Source of the DNA: Fimbriimonadaceae bacterium
GTDB taxonomy: Bacteria > Armatimonadota > Fimbriimonadia > Fimbriimonadales > Fimbriimonadaceae
Direction: 5' to 3'
Assembly (NCBI GenBank): GCA_020847855.1
Contig: JADLBH010000018.1
Span: forward strand, 1 to 64,000
Length of the DNA stretch: 64,000 bases
Below are positions 41,004-50,070 of this stretch, piece after piece; the first letter of the stretch is position 1, and each line of letters opens with the position of its first letter. The position numbers were made by a program, and so were the translations under genes. The notes under the pieces were generated by a model. The model searched no databases, was not told where the DNA came from, and saw only the letters and a list, made by a program, of their open reading frames with translations.

Positions 41004-41889
41004 TTTGCATTCTGGCCCCTTCCGCGGTAAGCGAAGTCAAGAAGGCCTGGACAGCTGCGCGGTACATCTCTGGTTCGCGAAGCCGCCCATCGCCGTGACT
41101 GCCCTGGGGGATGGTCACAGAAACTGCGCGGTCGCCTGCAGCATGGAGCATCTCCGTGCGAGAACTGGGAGGGATGAGCGGATCGTCCTCACCAAAGATC
41201 AGGAGCACGGGCTTGCCGCTGAGGGCTCGGAGGCCCTCGAGTGTGCTGACCGCGTATGGTCGCAGGCCGGTAAGCCGTGCGCCGATCCAGTTCGCGGGCC
41301 GCATGAAGGGGGCCAGGCGACCCTGGAGAAAGAAGGACCACCAGCCCTCGGACGCCTCGCTCAGGCGTGCGTACATCGAGTCTGCGATCAGGGCCTCGGC
41401 AAGGTCCGGATCGTCGGCGAGCGCGAGACAGGCCGCCGCTGCCCCCATGCTGCTCCCGAAGACCACGATCCTTGCCGAGGGCAACCTTCGCCGGGCCTCG
41501 GCGAGGCACGCGCGGATCTCAGCCTGCTCCCGCACGCCGAAGGTGACGGGGCCTCGGTCGCTTCCCCCATGGCCACGCAGGTCCGGTAGGATCGTGCTGG
41601 CACCGAGTGCGTGGAAGAGCGGCACCAACGGCACGAACTCGGCCCGGTTCATCAAGTATCCGTGGAAGCACGCGACCACGAGCCGGTCGCCCCCCTCCAC
41701 CCACCAAGCCTTGACCTTTCTCCCATCGCTGGTAGCGAGCTCGATCGTCTCACTCCCGTGGCCGAGCAGGCCGGGACTGAGGACGACCGGAAGCTTGGGA
41801 GGTCGGACGCTCAAGACCGCGACCAAGAGCATCGTTGCTCCGTAGAGCAGGGCGAGCGAGGCGAGAAAAATTAGGGCACCCCAGATCAT
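40939..41889 (-). CDS. Membrane-anchored alpha/beta hydrolase
   Basis: A 316-residue protein: an N-terminal transmembrane helix (4-27), then an alpha/beta hydrolase fold with oxyanion HGYLMNRAEF, nucleophile VVFGSSMGAAA (Ser147), acid in FGEDDPLIPP and His in GSHGDGRL. The catalytic triad is complete; the substrate is unknown. The last 20 residues overlap purC in another frame and are probably a run-on tail. Confidence 0.85.
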   Translation of the reverse strand: MIWGALIFLASLALLYGATMLLVAVLSVRPPKLPVVLSPGLLGHGSETIELATSDGRKVKAWWVEGGDRLVVACFHGYLMNRAEFVPLVPLFHALGASTILPDLRGHGGSDRGPVTFGVREQAEIRACLAEARRRLPSARIVVFGSSMGAAAACLALADDPDLAEALIADSMYARLSEASEGWWSFFLQGRLAPFMRPANWIGARLTGLRPYAVSTLEGLRALSGKPVLLIFGEDDPLIPPSSRTEMLHAAGDRAVSVTIPQGSHGDGRLREPEMYRAAVQAFLTSLTAEGARMQSDECAPEGRARPASGLPREGA

Positions 41890-41919
41890 GGTTGCGGGCT
41901 AGAATGGACGCGGGCACCC

Positions 41920-42267
41920 ATGTTCGCTCTGAACTTCTACTCCGACCTGTATGAAGAGTTTCTCAGGTCGAACCGAAAGACGGTAACGGTTCGATTGGGG
42001 GACAAGTCTGCCAAATACTCAGACGGCATGGTGGTTTGGATCACGGTCGGCCCACGGTTTGGGCGTCGCACCAAGCTATACAGCGCGATCCTCGATCGGG
42101 TTGAGGTGAAACCGGTCTCGGAGCTTTCTCCTCGCGATATTGAACGTGAGAACCCTGAGATGCGGCTTCACGACGACGTGATCGCCCTCCTCACCCGCAT
42201 CTATGGCGAGTTCGTCACTCCCGCCCACCTCGTGACTGTGATCTACTTCTCTAGAATAGACGAATAG
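41920..42267 (+). CDS. ASCH-domain-like protein
   Basis: A 115-residue protein. RKTVTVRLGDKSAKYSDGMV and the following strands, VWITVGPRFGRRTKLYSAIL, fit the ASCH fold, a PUA-like beta barrel that binds RNA or nucleotides. The start region MFALNFYSDLYEEFLRSN is helical. The ATG lies 14 nt after TAGAAT. The function is unknown. Confidence 0.65.
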   Translation: MFALNFYSDLYEEFLRSNRKTVTVRLGDKSAKYSDGMVVWITVGPRFGRRTKLYSAILDRVEVKPVSELSPRDIERENPEMRLHDDVIALLTRIYGEFVTPAHLVTVIYFSRIDE

Positions 42268-42295
42268 AGGGAACGCCCGAACAGATTCTCCGTAG

Positions 42296-42301
42296 TAGAC
42301 C
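42296..42301 (+). promoter_or_regulatory. -10-like box of the NAD(P)HX repair gene
   Basis: TAGACC with a 7-nt gap to the GTG at 42309; weaker than the others because the last T is C. Confidence 0.35.
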
Positions 42302-42308
42302 TCGTAGA

Positions 42309-43865
42309 GTGTGGATTGCAGACTCGGCCTGGGCTAAGGAGGTAGACCGTCGTTCCAGCGAGGAATACGGCGTGCCTGCCATCGTGCTCATGGAGCGAGC
42401 GGGCCTCGCTGTCTTCGGGGCAGTCAAAGAGCTCTTGCCCGAAGGGGGAAAGGTGTCGGTCGTCTGTGGGCCTGGAAACAACGGTGGTGACGGGCATGTG
42501 GTCGCTCGCCTGTGTCACGAATCTGGGTACCAGGTGGAGTGCATCTCGACGGCGTCGGCCGGGGGCATGTCCCCGGAGTGCAGCCAGCAGATGCTTCAAG
42601 CGGAGGCCCAAGGGGTTCGCCCGATCTTTCACGGGGATCCGCGTTGGTCTCGTCGCCTCCAGTGCCTCCTTCAATCCGATCTGATCGTGGACGCTGTGCT
42701 CGGTATCGGCGCGAAAGGCGAGGTGCGCGGCCCAGCTCGCGAAGCGATCGAGGCCATGAACCGGAGCGGGGTCCCGGTGCTCTCCGTGGACGTGCCGAGC
42801 GGGATTGATGCCGACACTGGCCAAGAGCTTGGGGAATCGGTCTGGGCTGTGTCCACGGTGACTTTCGGCATGCCGAAGCCCTTTCTCTTTCAAGGGACGG
42901 GCCTGGAGCACGCTGGACATTGGACGGTCGCGGACATCGGCATTCCTTCCGACCTCTTGGCGACTCCAACCACTGCCAAGCTCATTTGCCCCATGCGAAC
43001 CCTGGGGAGCATCCCGGAGCGGCTGCAATCCAGCCACAAGGGCTCGAACGGACATGTGCTCGTTGTGGCAGGGAGCGATGCGATGCGAGGCGCGGCGGTG
43101 CTTTGCGCCAAAGCTGCGTTCCGCTCGGGTGCGGGCATGGTCACGGTCGCGAGCATCGCGCCGGTTCTGGACGCGGTGATGTCTCAGGTGCCTGAGGCTT
43201 GCTTGCTTCCACTGGAAGCGACCGAGGGTGCAATGTCCAGATCTTCGGTAGAGCGGATCGTTGCCGACCAGCACCGATATTCGGCTGCCGTCTTTGGTCC
43301 GGGCCTTACTCACGGCGAGGCCGTTCGCGAGACGCTCGCGAGCATCTGGAGCCGATGGGAGACTCCTTCGTGCATAGATGCCGACGCGTTGAACGCCCTT
43401 GCGTGCGGCGTTCCGTTGCCACCCTGCGCCTGCATCCTCACCCCGCACCCAGGAGAGATGTCCAGGATCGTCGGAACCAGCGTGGACGAGATTCAGTCCG
43501 ACCGTTTTGCGGCTGTGACTTCCGCGGTCCGTCAGACTGGCATGACGGTGTTGCTCAAGGGTGCCTATAGCATCCTGGGTAGCCCACACGAGCCCTTGTC
43601 CGTGAACACGACCGGGAACCCAGGCATGGCCTCGGCAGGGATGGGGGATGTGCTCTCGGGAGTGACCGCCGCTTTGCTGGGTCAAGGTCTCGCCCCGGTG
43701 GACGCGGGACTGTGCGCGATGTACTGGCACGGGTATGCCGGTGACATCTGCGCCGAGCGGTTGGCACCCATCGGCTTCACCGCAAGCGACGTAGCGGACG
43801 CCCTGCCCCTCGCACGGGCTAAACTGACCTCGTGCGCAGGGTCCTCGCCCCGCTCCTACTCTTGA
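42309..43865 (+). CDS. nnr: Bifunctional NAD(P)HX epimerase and ADP-dependent dehydratase
   Basis: A 518-residue repair enzyme. The N-terminal epimerase (YjeF_N) has VVCGPGNNGGDGHVVARL and LSVDVPSGIDADTGQ; the C-terminal dehydratase (carbohydrate-kinase fold) has SHKGSNGHVLVVAGSDAMRG, LTPHPGEMSRI, VLLKGAYSILG and NTTGNPGMASAGMGDVLSGV. It repairs hydrated NADH and NADPH. The GTG start has a TAGACC 7 nt upstream. The FHA gene begins inside its last 34 nt. Confidence 0.95.
   Translation: MWIADSAWAKEVDRRSSEEYGVPAIVLMERAGLAVFGAVKELLPEGGKVSVVCGPGNNGGDGHVVARLCHESGYQVECISTASAGGMSPECSQQMLQAEAQGVRPIFHGDPRWSRRLQCLLQSDLIVDAVLGIGAKGEVRGPAREAIEAMNRSGVPVLSVDVPSGIDADTGQELGESVWAVSTVTFGMPKPFLFQGTGLEHAGHWTVADIGIPSDLLATPTTAKLICPMRTLGSIPERLQSSHKGSNGHVLVVAGSDAMRGAAVLCAKAAFRSGAGMVTVASIAPVLDAVMSQVPEACLLPLEATEGAMSRSSVERIVADQHRYSAAVFGPGLTHGEAVRETLASIWSRWETPSCIDADALNALACGVPLPPCACILTPHPGEMSRIVGTSVDEIQSDRFAAVTSAVRQTGMTVLLKGAYSILGSPHEPLSVNTTGNPGMASAGMGDVLSGVTAALLGQGLAPVDAGLCAMYWHGYAGDICAERLAPIGFTASDVADALPLARAKLTSCAGSSPRSYS
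43820..43825 (+). promoter_or_regulatory. Internal -10 box of the first FHA gene
   Basis: TAAACT inside the nnr gene, with a 6-nt gap to the GTG at 43832. Confidence 0.5.
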
Positions 43866-45004
43866 CCGCAGCTCGATATGCAGTCGGCCAAGGCACGAGC
43901 GTCAAGCTCGACTTCGGATCCGAGTCCCCTCGCGAGGTCTATGTGGCCAAGGTCGGGGAACTGGACTCGGCCACGCTCGAACTTGCCACGACGTCGAAGG
44001 CTGCAGAAATCGAGATCGCCGATCCAAAGGACAAGCTTGTGGTCGTCCTCGATACCGGATCGGGTGACTGTTTTGCCAAGCCCGCGCCCCTCGTGCAGAA
44101 GGAAAAGGGTTGGAAGCTCGGCCCGAAGGATCAACGAAGGGCGGGCACCGTCGAGGTGATCGTGAACCGAGGCGACGATCCCCTCGAAGAGGGGTTCGTG
44201 CGGCTCTCCGTTCTCGGTGAGGTTCGTGAGCGGCTCCTCTCCGTAGGAGACAAGGGCAAGGCGACGTTTCGGTTTGTACCTGCTGGGCCCGGCGAGGTGA
44301 CGGTCCGTTACCGTGGGGCCGATGGAAACGACGTCGCGGAGTCGAAGAAGATCTCGGTCGTATCGGGAGCGGACGCCGCCGCCTTCACGGTCTCGCTCAC
44401 CAAGCCACCGGCGAGCTCGCCCGAGGATCCCTCGCAACCTCCGCCGCGCGCTCCAACCCCTTCGATTTGGGGACGGGTGGTCGGGATCGTGATCGGGCTC
44501 GCCGTGATCGCAGGGGCCCTCTGGGGGATCGTCTACTTCCTTAAGAAGAACCGCGAGCAGGTGGAGAAGTCGCTCACGTCCGCCGGGATCATCCCGACCG
44601 ACACGGAGCCTACCGACGCCGGATCGGGCCCCTCGATCCCAGAGCAACGTCAGAAGATTCAGATCGTCATGGACGATGAGGGGCCTGTCTCAGCACCGGG
44701 GCCGGTCGGACAGGGTCACGTCCCCAATCCCCGGCTTGTCGCTGCGGACGGCTCCGTGTTCCTTTTGGCGGGCGAGTCGAAGACCGTGGGTCGCGATGCT
44801 GGCGCGGAGATCGCACTTGCGGCGGAGTCGTCGGTCTCACGGAGCCACGCGAGGCTGGTGCCCGAAGGGGACGGCTACACCGTCGAGGATTTGGGAAGCT
44901 CGAACGGTACGTTCGTGAACGGTGTGCGACTCATCGCCCCGACTCGGCTCCAGCGGGGAGACACCGTCCAATTCGCAGGCGTGCGTTTCACCTACGAGGA
45001 GTGA
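43832..45004 (+). CDS. Single-pass membrane protein with cytoplasmic FHA domain
   Basis: A 390-residue protein: signal peptide (to about residue 20), an exported beta-rich region (20-190) without known family, a Pro-rich linker, a transmembrane helix (about 213-235, VVGIVIGLAVIAGALWGIVY), and a C-terminal FHA domain with the conserved core TVGRDAGAEI, SSVSRSHARL and DLGSSNGTFVNG. FHA domains bind phosphothreonine. The phosphorylated partner is not identified; no Ser/Thr kinase is near. A second FHA gene follows after 1 nt. Confidence 0.85.
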   Translation: MRRVLAPLLLLTAARYAVGQGTSVKLDFGSESPREVYVAKVGELDSATLELATTSKAAEIEIADPKDKLVVVLDTGSGDCFAKPAPLVQKEKGWKLGPKDQRRAGTVEVIVNRGDDPLEEGFVRLSVLGEVRERLLSVGDKGKATFRFVPAGPGEVTVRYRGADGNDVAESKKISVVSGADAAAFTVSLTKPPASSPEDPSQPPPRAPTPSIWGRVVGIVIGLAVIAGALWGIVYFLKKNREQVEKSLTSAGIIPTDTEPTDAGSGPSIPEQRQKIQIVMDDEGPVSAPGPVGQGHVPNPRLVAADGSVFLLAGESKTVGRDAGAEIALAAESSVSRSHARLVPEGDGYTVEDLGSSNGTFVNGVRLIAPTRLQRGDTVQFAGVRFTYEE

Positions 45005-45005
45005 C

Positions 45006-46331
45006 TTGGGTTCGGTCTTAGCGCGCTCGTTCGTTTGTGGCCTCGCAGGCGCGTTGGCATGGCTTGTCACGGAACCGGGGTTCGGGGACAGCCTGGGTTC
45101 CGCGGATTGGGCGCGCCAGGAGCTTTGGATGTTGCTTGCGCTGGGCAGCCTCGTAGGCGCGGCGAGCGGGCTCCTCGCCGGGCTCCGTCGGGGCGGCAAG
45201 TACAACGTCATGGTCTCGGTCGCGCTGGGGCTCGTGCTGGGGGCCATTGGGGCGACGTTTGCCCACGGCCCGGCCTCCGCCTTGTTCTCAGCTCTGGGGG
45301 GTAACGCAATGGGGAACCCGGTGCAGAACATTCTTCCTCGCACGGCGGCGTTCCTCCCCTTAGGCGGATTGCTCGGTCTAGCGGTGGGGGCCTCGCAGCG
45401 CGCCCTTCGTCCTGCAGTGGCGGGCTTGGTGGGAGGCTTGATCGCCGCCTTTGCCACCGGTGCCGTGTTCGATCTCCTGAGCGCGGCTTTGGCTTCCGCC
45501 AAGGTCCTTTCCTCCTCGCCTGGGACGACGGTGGAGACGGGATCGCCGGGCCGGGCGCTCATGTGCCTAGGGTTGGGCATGGGCGTTGGATTGTTCACGG
45601 GCATCGCGGATCGGGTCTCCCGTCGAGCGTGGATACGTCTAGTGCTCGGGCGCAACGAGGGCAGGGACTGGCCCCTGGACTCGGCAACTACCCTGATTGG
45701 CCGGGACGAACGAGCGCACGTGCCCGTCTTCTCCGACCCGAACCTTTCGCCGTTGGCCGCGGTCATCGAGCGACGGTCGGGACGATACATCTTGGTGGAC
45801 CCTGGAACGCCGATCGGCGTGGGCCACAACGGGGTGCGCGTACCCTCGGCGGAGCTTCGGTCCGGCGACACGATCCAGATCGGGAGTCTCCAGTTCGAGT
45901 TTCAGACCCGCAACCAGAAACCAGTGCGCAGCCCAGTGCCGCCCTGCCCGAATGCACCGATCCCGACCCAGACACCAGGGGTTCCCGCCAGCGTGGGAGA
46001 TCCGACCGTCGTCGTCCCGCCGAGGCCCACGGTCGGGGCGGGCCCGGTTCTGGTCGTCGCGTCCGGCCCTATGGCGGGAACTCGGTTGCCGGTAGATCGG
46101 CTCATCGAGATCGGCCGTGAGGGCTCGGGCTTCGCCTTGCCCCTCGACCCTCAGGCTTCGCGCAAGCACTGCACCGTCGAGCCTTCTCCGGCCGGGATCG
46201 CCTTCACCGACCTCGGGAGCACGAACGGAACGTTGGTGAACGGGCAGCGACGCGAGCGCGGTGTACTTCGTGCCGGGGACACGCTGCAAGTGGGCGCAAC
46301 GACGTTTCGGGTTGACCAGGGGTCACAATAG
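45006..46331 (+). CDS. Multi-pass membrane protein with two FHA domains
   Basis: A 441-residue protein with about six hydrophobic helices in residues 1-215 (many Gly and Ala, such as ALGLVLGAIGATFAHGPASAL), then two FHA domains: the first (about 222-305, with TTLIGRDERAHVPVF and NLSPLAAVIERRSGRY) lacks the N-G-T-x-N core and is degenerate, and the second (about 345-440) is complete (IEIGREGSGFALPL, DLGSTNGTLVNG). The TTG start is 1 nt after the previous stop; an in-frame upstream start would overlap the first FHA gene more. A membrane scaffold for phosphoprotein binding is likely. Confidence 0.75.
   Translation: MGSVLARSFVCGLAGALAWLVTEPGFGDSLGSADWARQELWMLLALGSLVGAASGLLAGLRRGGKYNVMVSVALGLVLGAIGATFAHGPASALFSALGGNAMGNPVQNILPRTAAFLPLGGLLGLAVGASQRALRPAVAGLVGGLIAAFATGAVFDLLSAALASAKVLSSSPGTTVETGSPGRALMCLGLGMGVGLFTGIADRVSRRAWIRLVLGRNEGRDWPLDSATTLIGRDERAHVPVFSDPNLSPLAAVIERRSGRYILVDPGTPIGVGHNGVRVPSAELRSGDTIQIGSLQFEFQTRNQKPVRSPVPPCPNAPIPTQTPGVPASVGDPTVVVPPRPTVGAGPVLVVASGPMAGTRLPVDRLIEIGREGSGFALPLDPQASRKHCTVEPSPAGIAFTDLGSTNGTLVNGQRRERGVLRAGDTLQVGATTFRVDQGSQ
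46324..46329 (+). promoter_or_regulatory. -10-like box before the VWA gene
   Basis: CACAAT with a 6-nt gap to the ATG at 46336; the gap also holds a GAGGA ribosome site, so either mode may apply. Confidence 0.3.
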
Positions 46332-46335
46332 AGGA

Positions 46336-47646
46336 ATGGATCGGACGCAGGCCGTTGGCCAGCAGCGGACCGAGGCATGGACGCCGGGAGCGAGCCAGGG
46401 CCTCACCGTGGAGATTGTGGCCTCGCGCTTGGCGACGATGGCGAACGGCCCGGCACGGGAACGGTTCCTCATTGAGATCGTGGCTCCGAGCGAGGCGTCG
46501 CTCCCTGGGCTCGCGGCAAGTGGCCCGCGCACTCCGCTCAACTTGTGTCTTCTGATTGACCGTTCGGGCTCCATGGAGGGAGCGCCACTGGACTTCGCGA
46601 AGCAGGCCTGCTCCCATGTCGTGGACCTCCTCGGCCCCGAGGACGTGTTGAGCATCGTGGCCTTCGACGAGACGGTCGAGGTTATCATGGCCCCGCAACG
46701 GCTCACGGACCGCCAACGGGTCAAGGACGGGATCGCGCTCCTCGCGCCAGGGTACACGACGAACCTTTCCGACGGGATCGTTGTCGCCCGCCAGGAGCTT
46801 TCTCAGTTCATCGAGCAGCGCAGGGCGACGCGCATGGTCGTGCTGAGCGACGGCGAGCCGACCGCGGGTGTGCAGGAGTTCGGCCCGTTAGTAGACTTGG
46901 CCGGGCAGACCAAGGCGGCGGGGATCACGATGACGTTCTTAGGCTTCGGCCCGGACTACAACGAGGAGCTCCTCGCGGGAATGGCGAAGCGAGCGGGAGG
47001 GAACTACTACTACATCTCGGAGCCGCACTTGATCCCCGAGGTGTTCCGAGCCGAGTTGCAGAAGCTCGTCTCGGTCTCGGCCACACAGCTCAAGCTGACC
47101 ATGCGGTTGAGCCGTTGGGTCGAGTTGAAAGGGTTGAGTGGAGAGGCCACTGTGCCCGATGGCCGCGAGTTCTCGTTGGATCTGCCTGACCTGGAAAGGG
47201 GCGCCACGATGCAGCAGGTCGTGGACTTGGAGTTTCCTAACCATCCGGTGGGTCACTATCGAGTGGCGGGTGGGCGGCTCGAGTATGGCGACGTGACCGG
47301 AGGGGACGAGTCGGTGGCCCTCGACTTCGTGATCGAGTTCACTTCGGACGCCTCTCGATATTCGGTGCCGGCGGATCCGAGGGTCGAGCAGGCTCACGAG
47401 GTCTCGGCGGTCTCGCGGGCGATCGAGCGAACCGTGATGGGGCTCAAAAGCAACCAGGTCACCCAAGCAATCGCACTCGCTGACCTTCAGAAGACGCAAG
47501 CGATGCTAACGTCGCAGGGTCGGTTGCAGGAGGCTGCCGAAGTCACGCAGGCGATCCGCGCCATCCAAGGTGGCAATGTGGGCGTTGCCGAGAAGACCCT
47601 CATGGGCACCGTGGTGAACCTGGACCAGGGAAAGCAATCGAATTGA
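46336..47646 (+). CDS. Cytoplasmic VWA-domain protein
   Basis: A 436-residue protein with no signal peptide. The VWA domain has the MIDAS motif DRSGSM (in LCLLIDRSGSMEGA), a conserved Thr in the GYTTNLSDG segment, and VVLSDGEPTAG. The C-terminal half has a beta region and a helix-rich end. It may bind a metal-dependent partner. It lies in line with two FHA genes, and that FHA/VWA pairing recalls membrane signalling or secretion modules, but the exact set is not one that I know. Confidence 0.8.
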   Translation: MDRTQAVGQQRTEAWTPGASQGLTVEIVASRLATMANGPARERFLIEIVAPSEASLPGLAASGPRTPLNLCLLIDRSGSMEGAPLDFAKQACSHVVDLLGPEDVLSIVAFDETVEVIMAPQRLTDRQRVKDGIALLAPGYTTNLSDGIVVARQELSQFIEQRRATRMVVLSDGEPTAGVQEFGPLVDLAGQTKAAGITMTFLGFGPDYNEELLAGMAKRAGGNYYYISEPHLIPEVFRAELQKLVSVSATQLKLTMRLSRWVELKGLSGEATVPDGREFSLDLPDLERGATMQQVVDLEFPNHPVGHYRVAGGRLEYGDVTGGDESVALDFVIEFTSDASRYSVPADPRVEQAHEVSAVSRAIERTVMGLKSNQVTQAIALADLQKTQAMLTSQGRLQEAAEVTQAIRAIQGGNVGVAEKTLMGTVVNLDQGKQSN

Positions 47647-47653
47647 GCAGCTA

Positions 47654-47672
47654 AGATTCTCCGAGAGAATCT
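47654..47672 (+). terminator. Hairpin after the VWA gene
   Basis: agattctc-cga-gagaatct, a perfect 8-bp stem starting 7 nt after the stop; no T run follows. Confidence 0.5.
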
Positions 47673-47718
47673 GCAAGATTATTGAGTCCTCGATACTGGA
47701 CAAAGCGTATATTGCGGT

Positions 47719-48468
47719 ATGCGACGTCTCCTCGCACTTCTGCCGATCGTTCTCTTCGTCGTCGGTTGCCCGGCCCCGTCACCGGAAGATGACGATCATA
47801 GGAGCCAGGACGGATCAACGACGTTCTCCTGGTTGACGGACGCAGAGAACCAGAAGTTTCAGGAGGTCAATATCGGCCACGGTCAGTCAATTCGGCTCCT
47901 CGGCCGCGGCGACATCGCCGACCTTACGAAGCTGATTGAAGCCCGGCTCAAGCAGCGGAGAGTAAATGCCAGGGTCAGATATGTCAGCAGCGGTACGGCG
48001 GGCGAGTTCCGATGGTATGAAGTCCAGGGTACGGACACCTTGATCATCGAGTACACGCCATCGCCTCGGCCATCGTCCACCTTCAATGTGGAACCGGTTG
48101 AGCGCGTGGTCGCCCACCGTGACTTGCGGACCAACGTGTACCACAAGCAACTTTCGGGCAAGCAGAACGCATCTCGTCTGGCCGCGATCTTTGTGAAGGC
48201 GATCGAGAATCCCGAAGGGCTCCTCTCCACGCACGCGACGGCGATGAACGCCGAGTTCGATGACCTGGGCACGACCAAGAATGTGCGGGGCCTCACAGCG
48301 AAACCACTCCCGTCCTCGACCTTGACGCTCACCGGTGGACCATGCCCGGCGAGCGGATGCGTCGTTTGCGTCGTCTCGCTCGGGGCCGCAAAGGTGACGC
48401 CTGTGCCGAACTCGAACGATGTGAACGTTGACTTTACTGCCGACGAGATCATCCTCAAGATGTACTAG
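47719..48468 (+). CDS. Lipoprotein of unknown function
   Basis: A 249-residue protein: the signal peptide ends in LFVVGC (lipobox), followed by a Ser/Asp-rich linker and a mixed alpha/beta domain with no recognised family (a SIRLLGRGDIADLTKLIEAR segment, repeated Thr/Val, and four Cys in the last 50 residues). TATATT lies 5 nt upstream of the ATG, so it has its own promoter. Confidence 0.7.
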   Translation: MRRLLALLPIVLFVVGCPAPSPEDDDHRSQDGSTTFSWLTDAENQKFQEVNIGHGQSIRLLGRGDIADLTKLIEARLKQRRVNARVRYVSSGTAGEFRWYEVQGTDTLIIEYTPSPRPSSTFNVEPVERVVAHRDLRTNVYHKQLSGKQNASRLAAIFVKAIENPEGLLSTHATAMNAEFDDLGTTKNVRGLTAKPLPSSTLTLTGGPCPASGCVVCVVSLGAAKVTPVPNSNDVNVDFTADEIILKMY

Positions 48469-48513
48469 TCCACTTGCACACGACACCTGAGCCGGGGTTG
48501 GTGCGTCCAAATC

Positions 48514-50070
48514 GTGATGGCTCGACGATTGTCTCTCAGCGTTCTCGGTCTCCTTCCGCTCGCTTCCTTCGGAGCGGCCGAGCACAAGATTGTAGGCGTC
48601 TCCCTCTTCAAGAACGGCTACGCCGTGATCACCCGCACTTCGGACGTCTCTGGTACCGCGGAGACCGAGATCGAAGCCCCAGAAGCTGTCCTGGGGACAT
48701 TTTGGTTCGGAACCAGCGCCGGAACGACCCTCACTGAGGCTCGCGTCTTCACGCGGACCGTGGAGACGAACGTGCCGTTCGGTTCGCTCGATGCGATCCT
48801 CAGTGCCAACGTTGGCAAGGTGGTCACCATCGAAACGGGCCAGTCCCGGCCTAACCAAGTCACCGAGATCAAAGGCACGATCAAGGCTGTTCAAGGCACG
48901 GTACTGGTGCTTACGCTCGAGCGCGGCGAGGACGTCGTGTTGCACAAGGACGCCGTGATCCGGATCGTCTCAGGCAGTGAGCTCCAATACTCGGCAAAGT
49001 CGCCGAGCCCTCGGCGGGTCTTGACGGTCGGCACGCGAGGCACGGGGAAGGTCTTTACGCTCGCCCTCCAGCGCGGCATGACATGGTCGCCCGCCTATCA
49101 AGTGGACATCAGTGCCGAGACCAAGCTCCAACTCAGGTCGAGGGCCGTGATCCTCAATGACCTTGGCGATTACACGAACGTGGACGTTCGCCTGATCACC
49201 GGGTTCCCCAGCGTCAAGTTCTTCGGCTCGCTGGATCCGTTCACGGCGGCGGTCTATGGTGCGATATATGCAGGCGTGGCGCCCGGTTCCGCCATGGGTG
49301 GAGGGGGCTCGGCGGACGCTCTGATGAACCAAGCCGCCGGTAGAGTCGCCGGCGAGGAGGTGACGTTCGGCAACTTCAGCCCAGGGGGCACAGGCCAACA
49401 GCTCGAAGACATGTTCTACTACACCCTCCCCGGCGTGAGCCTGAAGCGTGGGGAGAGGCTCTATCGCCCCTTGTTCCAGAGCGAGGCCGACTACAAGCAC
49501 CTGTACCGAATTGACCTGCAAGACCGCTCTGCGCGGTACATGGGCGGTTTCGGCCAGCCTGGCGGGGGCAACGATCCGAGTCTGGAGACCCGGCACGTGA
49601 TCGAGTTCAGGAACACTTCGGGCCAGCCTCTGACGACCGCTCCCGCGATGTTGATGAAGGCGGGCGAAGTGATCGGCCAAGACCAGATCAACTACACGGC
49701 CACGGGCGGGACGGTCGAGCTCTTCGTCGGCAAAGCGCTCGATATCCAGTCTGAGGAGGTCGAGGAGCAACTGGAGCGCGAACGGGGTGTGATCAAGGAT
49801 CGTCACGGAAACGACAGGATGGATCGAATCACGATCAAGTCCACGGTGACGATCCTCAACCAAAAGGACAAGGCAGTGCACGCCCGCGTGACAAAGCGAA
49901 CGATCGGTGAACTCGTGAGCGCCGACAACGGCGGGAAGTCCAAGACGACGCCCTCGGTCATGGGTTCGGAAAACCCTGGTTTGAACGTTGAGTGGGAGTT
50001 CGACCTCAAGGCTGGTGAGCGAAGGGTCGTCACCTACACCTACACGATCCTCGTCCCACCGATTGGTTAA
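48514..50070 (+). CDS. Secreted DUF4139-like protein
   Basis: A 518-residue protein with a signal peptide. The N-terminal strand pair GVSLFKNGYAVITRTSDV, a middle LQLRSRAVILNDLGDYTNVD, and the C-terminal beta sandwich (STVTILNQKDKAVHARVTKR) match the DUF4139 family, whose role is unknown. An insert of about 60 residues rich in Gly and Met (VAPGSAMGGGGSADALMNQA) separates the two halves. The GTG at 48514 or ATG at 48517 are both possible. Confidence 0.75.
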   Translation: MMARRLSLSVLGLLPLASFGAAEHKIVGVSLFKNGYAVITRTSDVSGTAETEIEAPEAVLGTFWFGTSAGTTLTEARVFTRTVETNVPFGSLDAILSANVGKVVTIETGQSRPNQVTEIKGTIKAVQGTVLVLTLERGEDVVLHKDAVIRIVSGSELQYSAKSPSPRRVLTVGTRGTGKVFTLALQRGMTWSPAYQVDISAETKLQLRSRAVILNDLGDYTNVDVRLITGFPSVKFFGSLDPFTAAVYGAIYAGVAPGSAMGGGGSADALMNQAAGRVAGEEVTFGNFSPGGTGQQLEDMFYYTLPGVSLKRGERLYRPLFQSEADYKHLYRIDLQDRSARYMGGFGQPGGGNDPSLETRHVIEFRNTSGQPLTTAPAMLMKAGEVIGQDQINYTATGGTVELFVGKALDIQSEEVEEQLERERGVIKDRHGNDRMDRITIKSTVTILNQKDKAVHARVTKRTIGELVSADNGGKSKTTPSVMGSENPGLNVEWEFDLKAGERRVVTYTYTILVPPIG

